Source of the DNA: Flavobacteriales bacterium
GTDB taxonomy: Bacteria > Bacteroidota > Bacteroidia > Flavobacteriales > UBA7430
Direction of reading: 5' to 3'
Length of the DNA: 12,491 nt
Assembly: GCA_024959975.1 (NCBI GenBank)
Contig: JANXFM010000056.1
Location: forward strand, 1-12,491
Positions 1 through 8,233 of this stretch are shown here, in pieces; position 1 is the stretch's first letter; each line of letters starts with the position of its first letter. Made by a program: the position numbers and the translations under genes. The notes under the pieces were generated by a model. The model searched no databases and was not told the origin of the DNA. It saw only the letters and a list, made by a program, of their open reading frames with translations.

Positions 1-4
1 CGAT

Positions 5-3000
5 ATGAAACAGCAAAGTGTTAAAACAACTTGTTCGTACTGCGGAGTAGGCTGCGGGATAGAAGTAAGCAAAGACCTTCAACAAAACGTCACTGTAGAA
101 GGAGATAAAAACCACCCTGTAAATAAAGGAATGCTATGTTCCAAAGGGATGAATCTGCATTACGTAGTGAACGACACCTCTGATCGTTTGTTGTACCCTG
201 AGATGCGATGGAATAAATCCTACCCAAGAGAACGGGTAAGCTGGGAAGCAGCTATGGATCGGGCAGCAAATGTGTTTCAATCCCTAATTAAAAAACACGG
301 ACCGGATAGTGTAGGTCTGTACATATCGGGACAATGCCTTACAGAAGAATACTACATTGCCAATAAACTCAGCAAAGGGTTTTTAGGCACCAATAATATT
401 GACACCAATTCGAGGCTCTGCATGAGCTCAGCAGTAGCCGGTTACAAAAAAACCTTTGGAGAAGATTCTGTTCCGATCGCCTACGAGGATATTGAATTAG
501 CCGATTGTTTTCTGATTACAGGAGCTAATCCGGCTTGGTGTCACCCCATTTTATTCAGACGCTTAGAAAAGCACAAGGAAGACAACCCCAATGTAAAGAT
601 CATTGTGGTAGATCCCCGGAAAACAGACACAGCTCAGTTCGCCGATCTACACCTACAGATCATTCCCGGAACAGATGTAACCTTGTATCACGCCATTGGA
701 AGACACCTGATCGACAAAAGAAAGATCGATGATAAATTTATCAAAGCACATACCGAAAATTTTGAAGCCTATAAAGAACGGGTAAAAAGCACCTCCCTAA
801 AACAGGCGGCAAAGATCTGTGGTATAAGCGTAGATGAAATTAAGAAGGCTGCCCTGATGATCGGAGATGCCAAAGGTTTTATCAGTATGTGGGCAATGGG
901 ACTAAACCAAAGTGCCATAGGAACCAACAAAAATTGTGCACTGCTAAACCTTTCTCTCATTACCGGACAAGTTGGGAAACCCGGTTCCGGACCGCTTTCA
1001 CTTACTGGTCAGCCCAATGCCATGGGAGGAAGAGAAGTCGGGGGAATGGCAAATTTATTAGCCGTTCACAAAGATCTGGGCAATGAAACGCATCGTCAGG
1101 AAGTGGCAGACTTTTGGGGGGTAAAATCTATTTCTCCAAAACCGGGATACACCGCTACTGAAATGTTCGACGCGCTAGAGTCGGGAAAAATGAAGGCCAT
1201 ATGGATCATCTGTACGAATCCGATGGTGAGTATGCCCAATATGCACCGAATAGAAAAAGCATTAAAAAAAGCCAAATTTGTCATTGTTCAGGATATCTCT
1301 AACAGATCTGATTCTTTAGAATATGCCGATCTGGTCCTTCCGGCTGCAGGATGGTTGGAAAAAGAAGGTACCATGACCAATTCTGAAAGACGGATTTCTT
1401 ATTTACCAAAATTTATAGATGCACCGGGTGAGGCCCGACCGGATGTAGAGATTCTCTGTGACTTTGCCCAAAGAATGGGCTTCGATGAGTTTAATTACGC
1501 TCAAACCGAAGACATTTATAAAGAATATTGTGCCATGACGCGGGGAACAAATATTGACATCTCCCATTTGAACTACGACCGTCTGAAAAATGAAGGTACC
1601 TTCCAATGGCCGGTGGCCTCTTATGGCAACCCGGGAACTAAGCGCCTTTTTGAAGATAAAAAATTCTATACCCCATCACAAAAAGCTATTTTTAACGTAC
1701 CCGCTTTTGATCATAATGTTTCAGACAAACCCAACGAAGAATACCCGCTGATCTTAACCACCGGAAGAATACGTGATCAATGGCATTCCATGACGAGAAC
1801 AGGAAAAGTAGCCCGGCTTCAAACCCATTACTCAAACCCTGTACTGGAAATTAGTTTGACAGATGCCTACACAAATAAAATACAGGACGGACAAGTTGTA
1901 GAAGTAAAAAGTAAAAACGGTAAGGTTCGGGTTAGAGCCAAACTAACAGAAAACATGAGACAAGGTGTTGTGTTTTTGCCGATGCACTGGGGGAAACAAC
2001 TTCAAAGCGACCTCAACAGAACCAACAACCTGACCAATACCATTGTTGATCCGATATCAAAAGAGCCGGATTTTAAATACACCCGTATATCTGTTTCCAA
2101 ATACGAAAAACCGGTGAATAAAATTGTCATCGCCGGAGCCGGAGCAGCTGCATTCCGTTTTATACAAAACTATCGCGAACATAATGAGCAGGATGAAATT
2201 CATGTGTTTTCAAAAGAAAAACACTCCTTTTACAACAGGGTATTATTACCGGAATATGTAACAGATGAATTGTCCTGGGAACAACTTCAAAAAATAAAAG
2301 AAAAAGAACTTGCCAGGCTCAACATTCACATGCACGATGAAGTTACCATCGAAAAAATAAATCGTGAATCTAAAAGCGTCACAGACAATTTTGGAAACGA
2401 ATACCCATACGACAAACTAATCCTGGCAACGGGAAGTAGGGCCTTCGTTCCCAAAGATGTTCAATTAGACCTGCCCGGACGCTTTACCCTAAGAAGTAAA
2501 CCCGATGCCGACCGGTTTAAAACATATTTGAATGCCATTGATGCTCCTACTCCCGACAAACACGTAACTATTGTAGGTGGAGGATTATTAGGCCTGGAAT
2601 TGGCCGCTGCCTTAAAAGAACAAGGCGTTAGCATTACCATTGTACAACGCAGTTCGCGTTTAATGGAACGTCAGTTAGATACTGTATCCAGTAAATTACT
2701 GGCAATGCATGTGCAGGATCTCGGTATTCAGGTCTATTTTTCAAATGAGGTCAGTACCGTATTTGACGATGAAAAGCCAAGCGTATTAAATATAACCCTA
2801 AGAAGTGGACGTTCTTTCCAGTCTAATGCCGTTGTGTATGCGATCGGAACACGCCCTAATATAGAAATAGGGAAATCGGCAGGTATTGTATGCGGACGTG
2901 GGATAAAAGTCAATCAGCATTTACAAACCTCAGATCCTGATATTTTTGCCATTGGAGAGATCGCAGAATTCAAAAACAGATTGTTAGGAATTACCTCTGC

Positions 3001-3526
3001 TGCCGAAGAACAGGCGGGTATTCTGGCGAACTACATCGCAGGAGACATCAGCAGTCAATACAAAGGTTCGGTTGCCATGAATATTCTTAAATTCAAGGAC
3101 CTGGATCTATGTACCCTGGGAGAAATTAACATCCCGGAGAATGACGACAGTTGTGAGGAGATCGTTTTAGCAGACATGCGCATGCGGTATTATAAAAAAT
3201 GTATTGTAAAAAACGATCTGTTGATCGGTGCCATACTCATCGGTGATAAAAACGAATTTGCCGAATTTAAAACACTCATCGAAGCGAAGGTAGAGCTGTC
3301 GGATAAAAGGACAAAGCTGTTGCGTGGAACTTCGAACGGCACACCGGTCAAAGGAAAGCTGATCTGTTCCTGCAGTCAGGTTGGAGAAGGTAACTTACAG
3401 GAAGCCATAACCGGAGGTTGTGATGACTTTACGGAACTATGTAAACAAACCGGAGCCGGATTGGGTTGCGGTAGTTGTAAAACAGAAGTAAGAGAAATAC
3501 TCAACACCATAAAAGAACCGGTATAA
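5..3526 (+). CDS. nasA: Single-chain assimilatory nitrate reductase (Mo-bisMGD + NirB-like FAD/NAD + BFD [2Fe-2S])
   Basis: Predicted cytoplasmic reduction of nitrate to nitrite with NAD(P)H. The N-terminus carries the [4Fe-4S] motif C10-x2-C13-x3-C17-x27-C45 of the Nas/Nap/Fdh group. C139, in NSRLCMSS, is the expected molybdenum ligand. A molydopterin-dinucleotide-binding region lies at about 578-660 (RIRDQWHSMTRTG, PMHWGK). A NirB-type FAD/NAD(P)H oxidoreductase follows, with GAGAAA at 711-716 for FAD and GGGLLG at 858-863 for the pyridine nucleotide. The C-terminus is a BFD-like [2Fe-2S] domain, C1121-x-C1123-x31-C1155-x2-C1158. In Klebsiella, by family knowledge, the flavin subunit NasC is separate from NasA; here it is inserted between the Mo domain and the BFD domain. 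The ATG at 5 puts the first cysteine at residue 10, as expected for the family, but the gene starts so near the window edge that its upstream signals are unseen. The next gene starts on its stop codon (TAATG). Identification as nitrate reductase rather than another Mo enzyme rests on context plus the NasA-type motifs. Confidence 0.93.
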   Translation: MKQQSVKTTCSYCGVGCGIEVSKDLQQNVTVEGDKNHPVNKGMLCSKGMNLHYVVNDTSDRLLYPEMRWNKSYPRERVSWEAAMDRAANVFQSLIKKHGPDSVGLYISGQCLTEEYYIANKLSKGFLGTNNIDTNSRLCMSSAVAGYKKTFGEDSVPIAYEDIELADCFLITGANPAWCHPILFRRLEKHKEDNPNVKIIVVDPRKTDTAQFADLHLQIIPGTDVTLYHAIGRHLIDKRKIDDKFIKAHTENFEAYKERVKSTSLKQAAKICGISVDEIKKAALMIGDAKGFISMWAMGLNQSAIGTNKNCALLNLSLITGQVGKPGSGPLSLTGQPNAMGGREVGGMANLLAVHKDLGNETHRQEVADFWGVKSISPKPGYTATEMFDALESGKMKAIWIICTNPMVSMPNMHRIEKALKKAKFVIVQDISNRSDSLEYADLVLPAAGWLEKEGTMTNSERRISYLPKFIDAPGEARPDVEILCDFAQRMGFDEFNYAQTEDIYKEYCAMTRGTNIDISHLNYDRLKNEGTFQWPVASYGNPGTKRLFEDKKFYTPSQKAIFNVPAFDHNVSDKPNEEYPLILTTGRIRDQWHSMTRTGKVARLQTHYSNPVLEISLTDAYTNKIQDGQVVEVKSKNGKVRVRAKLTENMRQGVVFLPMHWGKQLQSDLNRTNNLTNTIVDPISKEPDFKYTRISVSKYEKPVNKIVIAGAGAAAFRFIQNYREHNEQDEIHVFSKEKHSFYNRVLLPEYVTDELSWEQLQKIKEKELARLNIHMHDEVTIEKINRESKSVTDNFGNEYPYDKLILATGSRAFVPKDVQLDLPGRFTLRSKPDADRFKTYLNAIDAPTPDKHVTIVGGGLLGLELAAALKEQGVSITIVQRSSRLMERQLDTVSSKLLAMHVQDLGIQVYFSNEVSTVFDDEKPSVLNITLRSGRSFQSNAVVYAIGTRPNIEIGKSAGIVCGRGIKVNQHLQTSDPDIFAIGEIAEFKNRLLGITSAAEEQAGILANYIAGDISSQYKGSVAMNILKFKDLDLCTLGEINIPENDDSCEEIVLADMRMRYYKKCIVKNDLLIGAILIGDKNEFAEFKTLIEAKVELSDKRTKLLRGTSNGTPVKGKLICSCSQVGEGNLQEAITGGCDDFTELCKQTGAGLGCGSCKTEVREILNTIKEPV

Positions 3527-4959
3527 TGAAAGTCTTATCACGATTGATCATAAAAGGTGGCGTATTATCACCGGGAGAGCTTAAGTCTATCTGCCAAATG
3601 ACTGAAGATATCGGTCTAAAGGCTATTTCTTTTGGTTCACGACAGGATATTATATTTCCCGAAGAAGTAAGTGCAGAACAACTCAAATTGTTTAAGGATT
3701 TTGAAGTTGTAAGCCCTAACGATGCCAAAAAACAGAACATCATTTCTTCTTATGTCTCCGGTGACATACTCCCAAGCACTGCATGGCTAACCGGCGACAA
3801 GTACTTATACATACTGGAACAGTTTAGAGAAACCCCTATACTAAAAGTCAACATTACAGACCCAAAACAAAATTTAGTACCCTTATTTACCGGGCACCTC
3901 AATTTTATTGCTTCCGAGCATGAAGACTATTGGTATCTGTACGTAAGATTACCACATTGGAAAGATACAGTTGCATACCCGGTGCTGATCTACAGTTGGG
4001 ACATGGCTAAAGTAACACGGGCCATCGAGAACCTTCTCGTAGAAGAACCGGAGACCATCGAAACCATATTTGAATTGGTGAATGATGCCGAAGATACCAA
4101 TAACATTACCATTGATAAACCCCTGGAAATACCCTTTGAACCCTTCCCTTATTACGAAGGAATGCACAGAACAGGAAATGACAAATACTGGCTAGGCTTA
4201 TATTGGCGGAACAATCATTACAGCCTGGATTTTCTAAAAGCCATGTGTGACTTATGCCTGACATGTGAAATTGGTAAAATTTCCATCACCCCCTGGAAAT
4301 CATTTATTGTAAATGACATTCCTAAAGCTTCTAAGCTACAATGGGAAAAATTATTAGGGAAGTATGGAATTAATGTGCGTCACTCCATGCTGGAACTCAA
4401 CTGGCATCTGCCCGTAGCAGATGAGGATGCATTAAAGCTAAAAAAATACCTCGTTACCAATTTCGACCAGAACGATATCAGTACCTATGGCTTAACCTTT
4501 GGGGTCACGAATTACATCAAACCGACCTATTACTTTACATCCATTGTAATTGAAAAAAATCAAACGCCAAGCGATCTGTCGGAATACAAAATTCGTGATA
4601 CTTACAATTTGTTGTATGCCAAAAATTTTGACCCGAACGAACAAGAATACATCGTACATGTACAGGATGTAGACATGGTGGAACTTCCAAGCTTATTAAT
4701 GGAACTAAGCCGCTTGTATTTTGAACAGTTAGGGAACGAAAAAGAAGAAAAACCGTTACCGGAAACAGCACCTGAAATGATGGAACATGAAGTGTATCAA
4801 TGTTCAGACTGCCTGACTATTTATGACCCACAATATGGGGATCCCACACAAGATATCGCACCAAAAACTTCTTTTGAAGATCTGCCCGATAATTTTGATT
4901 GCACCCTTTGTGAAGCTCCTAAAACAGATTTTCAAAAGAAAATAATCACGAAGGTTTAA
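3526..4959 (+). CDS. Siroheme-less nitrite/sulfite reductase-like protein with C-terminal rubredoxin domain
   Basis: The 477-residue protein overlaps the nitrate reductase stop by 1 nt, so the two are surely co-translated. Residues 1-55 (IIKGGVLSPGEL, SRQDIIFP) resemble the ferredoxin-like half-domain of siroheme nitrite/sulfite reductases (LTPEQL, TRQNIQ). A second copy covers about 210-270 (YEGMHRTG, then ISITPWKSFIV, compare LRLTPWQNLLL). The C-x5-C and C-x3-C motifs that hold the coupled siroheme/[4Fe-4S] centre are absent. The only other cysteines are C23 and a cluster C241-x2-C244-x2-C247. The C-terminus is a canonical rubredoxin: C426-x2-C429, YDPxxGDP, FEDLP, C459-x2-C462, with the usual 30-residue step between the pairs. 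Catalysis of nitrite reduction is therefore unlikely. By inference it is an electron-transfer or structural partner of the nitrate reductase, with one Fe(Cys)4 site and perhaps another metal at the CxxCxxC. The function is not established from sequence. Confidence 0.85.
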   Translation: MKVLSRLIIKGGVLSPGELKSICQMTEDIGLKAISFGSRQDIIFPEEVSAEQLKLFKDFEVVSPNDAKKQNIISSYVSGDILPSTAWLTGDKYLYILEQFRETPILKVNITDPKQNLVPLFTGHLNFIASEHEDYWYLYVRLPHWKDTVAYPVLIYSWDMAKVTRAIENLLVEEPETIETIFELVNDAEDTNNITIDKPLEIPFEPFPYYEGMHRTGNDKYWLGLYWRNNHYSLDFLKAMCDLCLTCEIGKISITPWKSFIVNDIPKASKLQWEKLLGKYGINVRHSMLELNWHLPVADEDALKLKKYLVTNFDQNDISTYGLTFGVTNYIKPTYYFTSIVIEKNQTPSDLSEYKIRDTYNLLYAKNFDPNEQEYIVHVQDVDMVELPSLLMELSRLYFEQLGNEKEEKPLPETAPEMMEHEVYQCSDCLTIYDPQYGDPTQDIAPKTSFEDLPDNFDCTLCEAPKTDFQKKIITKV

Positions 4960-5005
4960 GTCTACACAGACACTTTCGGGAGTAACATCAACGCATAGAT
5001 TATAA

Positions 5006-5019
5006 AGGCTTATCAGCCT
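5006..5019 (-). terminator. Weak hairpin at the end of moaA, possible terminator
   Basis: A 5-bp perfect inverted repeat (AGGCT, 4-nt loop, AGCCT) covers the moaA stop codon in the 53-bp gap between the two convergent operons. On the minus strand it is followed by TTATA, a poor T tract. It could mark the end of the Moco operon, but the stem is short and this may be chance. No better terminator is visible between 4960 and 5012 for either direction. Confidence 0.25.
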
Positions 5020-6020
5020 CCGATCGCGAGCATACTTCTATTTTGATTGTGATTTTTCGGGTCATTTAATTGGTCGAAAGTAGTCATCCCTCCCCGTACG
5101 GCCTTTTTATTAAAAATAGCTTTCGCTATGAGCTCTTCCAGGGGCTGTTGATCCCTAAAGGGGGTAAGCAGATCCAGCTCATCGTTAGAAAACAGGCAGT
5201 TTTTAATTTTACCGTTGGCCGTTAGACGTATGCGGTTGCAACTGTCGCAAAACGGATTACTCACAGAACTGATAATCCCAAACGTACCTTTATGACCGGC
5301 TATTTTGTAATTTTTAGCCGTGGCATTTGCCTCAATTTTCAAAGGAAATAGCCCATTTTCTCCAAAATGTTCGGCCACACGTTCTAAAATTTCTTTTTGT
5401 GTTACCAGGCGAGATTTATCCCATTTATTACCATTAAAAGGCATAAATTCTATAAAACGTATCGATATGGGCAAATCACGAGTTAAGGCAACAAAGTCTG
5501 TAATTTCATCTTCATTAAAGTCCTTCATCAACACCACATTCAATTTTACATCAAACCCTTCACGAATTAATAATTGAATGTTTTGATAGGTTTGTTTAAA
5601 CTGATCACGTTTGGTGATCGTCACAAATTTATCGGCTTGTAAAGTGTCCAGACTCACATTAAGAGTAGAAATTCCGTAGGTTTTAAACGTTTCAATATAA
5701 CGATCTACTAAAACACCATTGGTTGTCAGAGATACGTCAACAGGCAGGGATGTTAATCGTTCAAGAATCTTTGTAAAATCTTTTCTCACCAGTGGCTCAC
5801 CTCCGGTCAAACGGATCTTATTTACCCCGTATTTCACAAAAATCTGCGCAATGGAATAAATTTCATCACAGGTCATTAAGTGCTTTTTAGGCAGTAAGGG
5901 CAAGCCTTCGGCAGGCATGCAATAGGTACAACGTAAATTACATTTTTCCGTAATGGAAATACGCAAATAGTTGTGCTTTCGCCCAAGAGTATCAGTTAAT
6001 ATATCCGGTTTATCAGCCAT
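5013..6020 (-). CDS. moaA: GTP 3',8-cyclase MoaA
   Basis: Radical SAM enzyme that, with MoaC, converts GTP to cyclic pyranopterin monophosphate, the first step of molybdenum cofactor synthesis. The N-terminal SAM cluster motif is C27-x3-C31-x2-C34 (EKCNLRCTYC). TGGEPL follows, and then the MoaA-specific C-terminal cluster C258-x2-C261-x13-C275 that binds the substrate. The protein ends in Gly-Gly, as MoaA proteins do; this tail reaches into the active site. Its 335 residues are a normal length. It is the last gene of the minus-strand operon, and its ATG lies inside the end of the moaCB gene (8-nt overlap), which supports this start and suggests translational coupling. Confidence 0.97.
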   Translation of the reverse strand: MADKPDILTDTLGRKHNYLRISITEKCNLRCTYCMPAEGLPLLPKKHLMTCDEIYSIAQIFVKYGVNKIRLTGGEPLVRKDFTKILERLTSLPVDVSLTTNGVLVDRYIETFKTYGISTLNVSLDTLQADKFVTITKRDQFKQTYQNIQLLIREGFDVKLNVVLMKDFNEDEITDFVALTRDLPISIRFIEFMPFNGNKWDKSRLVTQKEILERVAEHFGENGLFPLKIEANATAKNYKIAGHKGTFGIISSVSNPFCDSCNRIRLTANGKIKNCLFSNDELDLLTPFRDQQPLEELIAKAIFNKKAVRGGMTTFDQLNDPKNHNQNRSMLAIGG

Positions 6021-6924
6021 TATGAGAATATCCTTTTAGTACTTTAAACACGTGTTTTATATGCGGAAAAACCGCATCCATAGATTCTTTTGCGCCATTG
6101 GTAGAACCCGGGAGGGCTAAGATCAGACAATCACCAAGCGTCCCTGCCACACTTCTGGACAGCATGGAATACGGCATGCGATCTTGTCCGTAATTTCGGA
6201 TCGCCTCTTCAATACCCGGAATACGGCGTTCCAAAATCGATTCCAATGCTTCGGGTGTTACGTCTCTATCCGACAGTCCGGTTCCTCCCGTGTAAATTAT
6301 GAGCTGATGATCCGAAGCGTATTTCACGGCTTTTTCCCGGATTTGTTCTACCTCATCGGGAATAATATCATAATTGACCACTTCTATGTCATGTTGCTTG
6401 AGCCGCTCCATAATCACCTGTCCGGCACGATCCTCTTTTTTTCCTGCCGATACGGAATCGGAACAGACGATTACACTTGCCCGGATCGGAACGGCAAAGT
6501 TATTTTGATAACTACTTTTACCTCCCTGCTTATGAAGCAATCTGATATTTTGTATTTCGATCTGCTTGTCAATAGGCTTAAGCATATCATACATTGTAAG
6601 TGCCACCACAGATGCACCGTGCATGGCTTCTACCTCTACCCCTGTTTTATACACCGTCTTAACGGTAAAAATGATGTTGATATAAAGGTCTTCAATTTCA
6701 TAATCAACAGAAGTAAACTCCACAGGGAGCGGATGGCAATCGGGAATAACCGTATGGGTATTTTTAACGGCAAAAAGTCCCGCCGTTTTAGCCATTTCAA
6801 ACACATTACCTTTGGGTACGGTATTTTGTTGAAGGGCTTCTATCGTTTCAGGCTTACTTACTTTTACCCGGGCAGAAGCAGTCGCCTTTCGTAGCGTTGT
6901 TGTCTTATGTGTAATATCTACCAT
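6013..6924 (-). CDS. moaCB: Bifunctional MoaC / MoaB-MogA fusion for molybdopterin synthesis
   Basis: Two Moco enzymes in one 303-residue chain. Residues 1 to about 142 are MoaC (cyclic pyranopterin monophosphate synthase): IPDCHPL with H64, GVEVEA at 95-100, YDMLK at 112-116 and the GGKS near 134 match the family's catalytic and binding residues. Residues from about 147 to the end are MoaB/MogA-like (molybdopterin adenylyltransferase): CSDS at 154-157, TGGTG at 212-216, D219 and D221, and LPGS near the end. The MoaC half acts directly after MoaA, encoded just downstream, while the MogA-like half activates finished molybdopterin for MoeA. Such MoaC-MoaB fusions are familiar in Bacteroidota. 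The gene follows moaE by 4 nt and overlaps moaA by 8 nt. Whether the second half is a true adenylyltransferase rather than an inactive MoaB cannot be settled by eye. Confidence 0.95.
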   Translation of the reverse strand: MVDITHKTTTLRKATASARVKVSKPETIEALQQNTVPKGNVFEMAKTAGLFAVKNTHTVIPDCHPLPVEFTSVDYEIEDLYINIIFTVKTVYKTGVEVEAMHGASVVALTMYDMLKPIDKQIEIQNIRLLHKQGGKSSYQNNFAVPIRASVIVCSDSVSAGKKEDRAGQVIMERLKQHDIEVVNYDIIPDEVEQIREKAVKYASDHQLIIYTGGTGLSDRDVTPEALESILERRIPGIEEAIRNYGQDRMPYSMLSRSVAGTLGDCLILALPGSTNGAKESMDAVFPHIKHVFKVLKGYSHNG

Positions 6925-6928
6925 GATC

Positions 6929-7357
6929 TTAATGATTTTCTTTCCACTGATGTGTTTCGTTATCCAAAATTTCCTTTCCGAAGATCGGCACTTCCTCTTT
7001 CACCCGGTTCACAATATACTCGGTTGCAGCATACACTTCTTTCCTCCTCTTGGCAGAGACAAATACAAACAAACATATCTCCCCGGCTTTTACAAGCCCC
7101 AAACTATGATAGATGTGCATACAGGTTAAATTATATTTCTGAAAAGTTTCCTCTCTAATGGCCTCCAGTTTAGGGTTGGCCATTTCTTCATAACAGGTAT
7201 ATTCGATGCCTGTTACTTTTTGCTGCTCTACCTCATCGGCTCTTACCTGTCCTAAAAATATATTGTGCGCCCCAATACTGTGTTTGGTTTGGTGTTTGGC
7301 CAGTGATTGAGCGATAAACTCAGGAGTTATAGCTCCTTCTATAAATACTTTTTTCAT
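6929..7357 (-). CDS. moaE: Molybdopterin synthase large subunit MoaE
   Basis: Catalytic subunit of the MoaD2-MoaE2 complex that adds two sulfurs to cyclic pyranopterin monophosphate. Its 142 residues are a normal length. Family marks are GQVR with R39, YTCYEEMANPKLEAI (compare the YExYxxMA region), HSLGLVKAGE and the C-terminal KEEVPIFGKE. K120 corresponds to the essential E. coli K119. At the position of E. coli K126 (FWKRE) this protein has G127, with lysine one place on at K128, and the usual HR-G motif reads HSLG. These may be lineage variants rather than signs of inactivity. It lies 42 nt after moaD, the widest gap in the operon. Confidence 0.95.
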   Translation of the reverse strand: MKKVFIEGAITPEFIAQSLAKHQTKHSIGAHNIFLGQVRADEVEQQKVTGIEYTCYEEMANPKLEAIREETFQKYNLTCMHIYHSLGLVKAGEICLFVFVSAKRRKEVYAATEYIVNRVKEEVPIFGKEILDNETHQWKENH

Positions 7358-7399
7358 CGTATGCTTGATCTTTAAGTTTGTGTCTGTACTACCAAATAA

Positions 7400-7636
7400 T
7401 TAACCCCCTGCAAATGGAGGCAATAAGACGATTTCATCCGTATCCTGTATCGTGTATGCATCCTCCGGATTAACAATAACCTGATTAACGGCAATGTTTT
7501 TTTGAAATCTTTCAAGTCCATATTGCTCATTTAAGGTTTGGAGAAGTTCTTTTAAGTCTGAATTCACCAAACTTATTTGCTCCTTGGTACATCCGGTAGC
7601 TTCTGCAATTTGTCCGAAATATCTGATCACAGCCAT
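7400..7636 (-). CDS. moaD: Molybdopterin synthase sulfur-carrier subunit MoaD
   Basis: A 78-residue ubiquitin-fold sulfur carrier. It ends in FAGG; the terminal Gly-Gly is adenylated and converted to a thiocarboxylate, the sulfur donor for MoaE. The pattern IRYFGQIAEATG at the start and DEIVLLPPFAGG at the end is typical of MoaD. Its start lies 2 nt after the stop of the siroheme gene. The adenylating enzyme (MoeB or a homologue) needed to charge it is not encoded in the window. Confidence 0.95.
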   Translation of the reverse strand: MAVIRYFGQIAEATGCTKEQISLVNSDLKELLQTLNEQYGLERFQKNIAVNQVIVNPEDAYTIQDTDEIVLLPPFAGG

Positions 7637-7638
7637 GT

Positions 7639-8223
7639 TTATTCTTTTTTATCGATCAGGTTACTAGTCAGTTTATTCATAATTTCCACTTTTTCCTGAA
7701 AATCATCTTTCAGCGTTTTCCGATATTTATTCAGATTGTCAACCAATTCATTGATGTCATCTGGAAGTACTTCTTCCAAAAATTGTCGGATACGCTTTGC
7801 CATAGTAGGCGATTTACCATTGGTGGAAATGGCTATTTTCACATTTCCTTTGGTAACGATCCCTCCCAAATAATAATCACATTGATCGGGAGTATCAGCA
7901 ATGTTAACTAACAAACACCTCGCTTTGGCATCCCTGTTAATTTGAAGATTCACCTCTAACTTATCTGTACAACCGATAACAAGATGCCTCCCTTCCAGAT
8001 CGGAAGAATCATAAGCTTTACTGGTTAATGTTACCGTTGGATGTTTAGCAACTAAAGCTCTTAAGTCATCTAAAAAAGAAAGTGCCACAACTTCCACCCG
8101 AGCGTTAGGACTCGACTTTAGCAAAAAAGAAAGTTTTTCCAAACCTACATTCCCACCACCAACAATGAGCACATTAAGCTGATGTACTTTTACAAAAATG
8201 GGATACAATTCATTTCGTTCCAT
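7639..8223 (-). CDS. Precorrin-2 dehydrogenase / sirohydrochlorin ferrochelatase (Met8/CysG N-terminal type)
   Basis: Carries out the last steps of siroheme synthesis, oxidising precorrin-2 with NAD+ and probably inserting iron. The 194-residue protein has a Rossmann motif GGGNVGLEK at 22-30 and the family block NIADTPDQCDY, with D110 in the place of the catalytic Asp of CysG/Met8p. IAISTNGKSPTMAKRIR follows, matching the conserved IsTgGkSP..A segment. After CDY it reads YLGGIV where the family commonly has F-PAI. It corresponds to the N-terminal part of CysG; the methyltransferase part is the separate gene 10 nt upstream. Siroheme is the cofactor of assimilatory nitrite reductase, so this gene ties the operon to nitrate use. 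Names in use include sirC, ylnF and cysG(N). Confidence 0.92.
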   Translation of the reverse strand: MERNELYPIFVKVHQLNVLIVGGGNVGLEKLSFLLKSSPNARVEVVALSFLDDLRALVAKHPTVTLTSKAYDSSDLEGRHLVIGCTDKLEVNLQINRDAKARCLLVNIADTPDQCDYYLGGIVTKGNVKIAISTNGKSPTMAKRIRQFLEEVLPDDINELVDNLNKYRKTLKDDFQEKVEIMNKLTSNLIDKKE

Positions 8224-8233
8224 ATCACTTTTT

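Noticed and set aside
3526..4959. Reading the second gene as a functional nitrite or sulfite reductase
   Set aside because: The C-x5-C and C-x3-C cysteines for the siroheme/[4Fe-4S] centre are absent, so catalysis of the six-electron reduction is not expected.
6184..6894. A 236-codon open frame antisense to the moaCB gene
   Set aside because: It lies wholly within a confidently identified gene, its translation is rich in Arg, Phe, Ile and Cys without domain structure, and it has no neighbours on its strand. It is a coding shadow.
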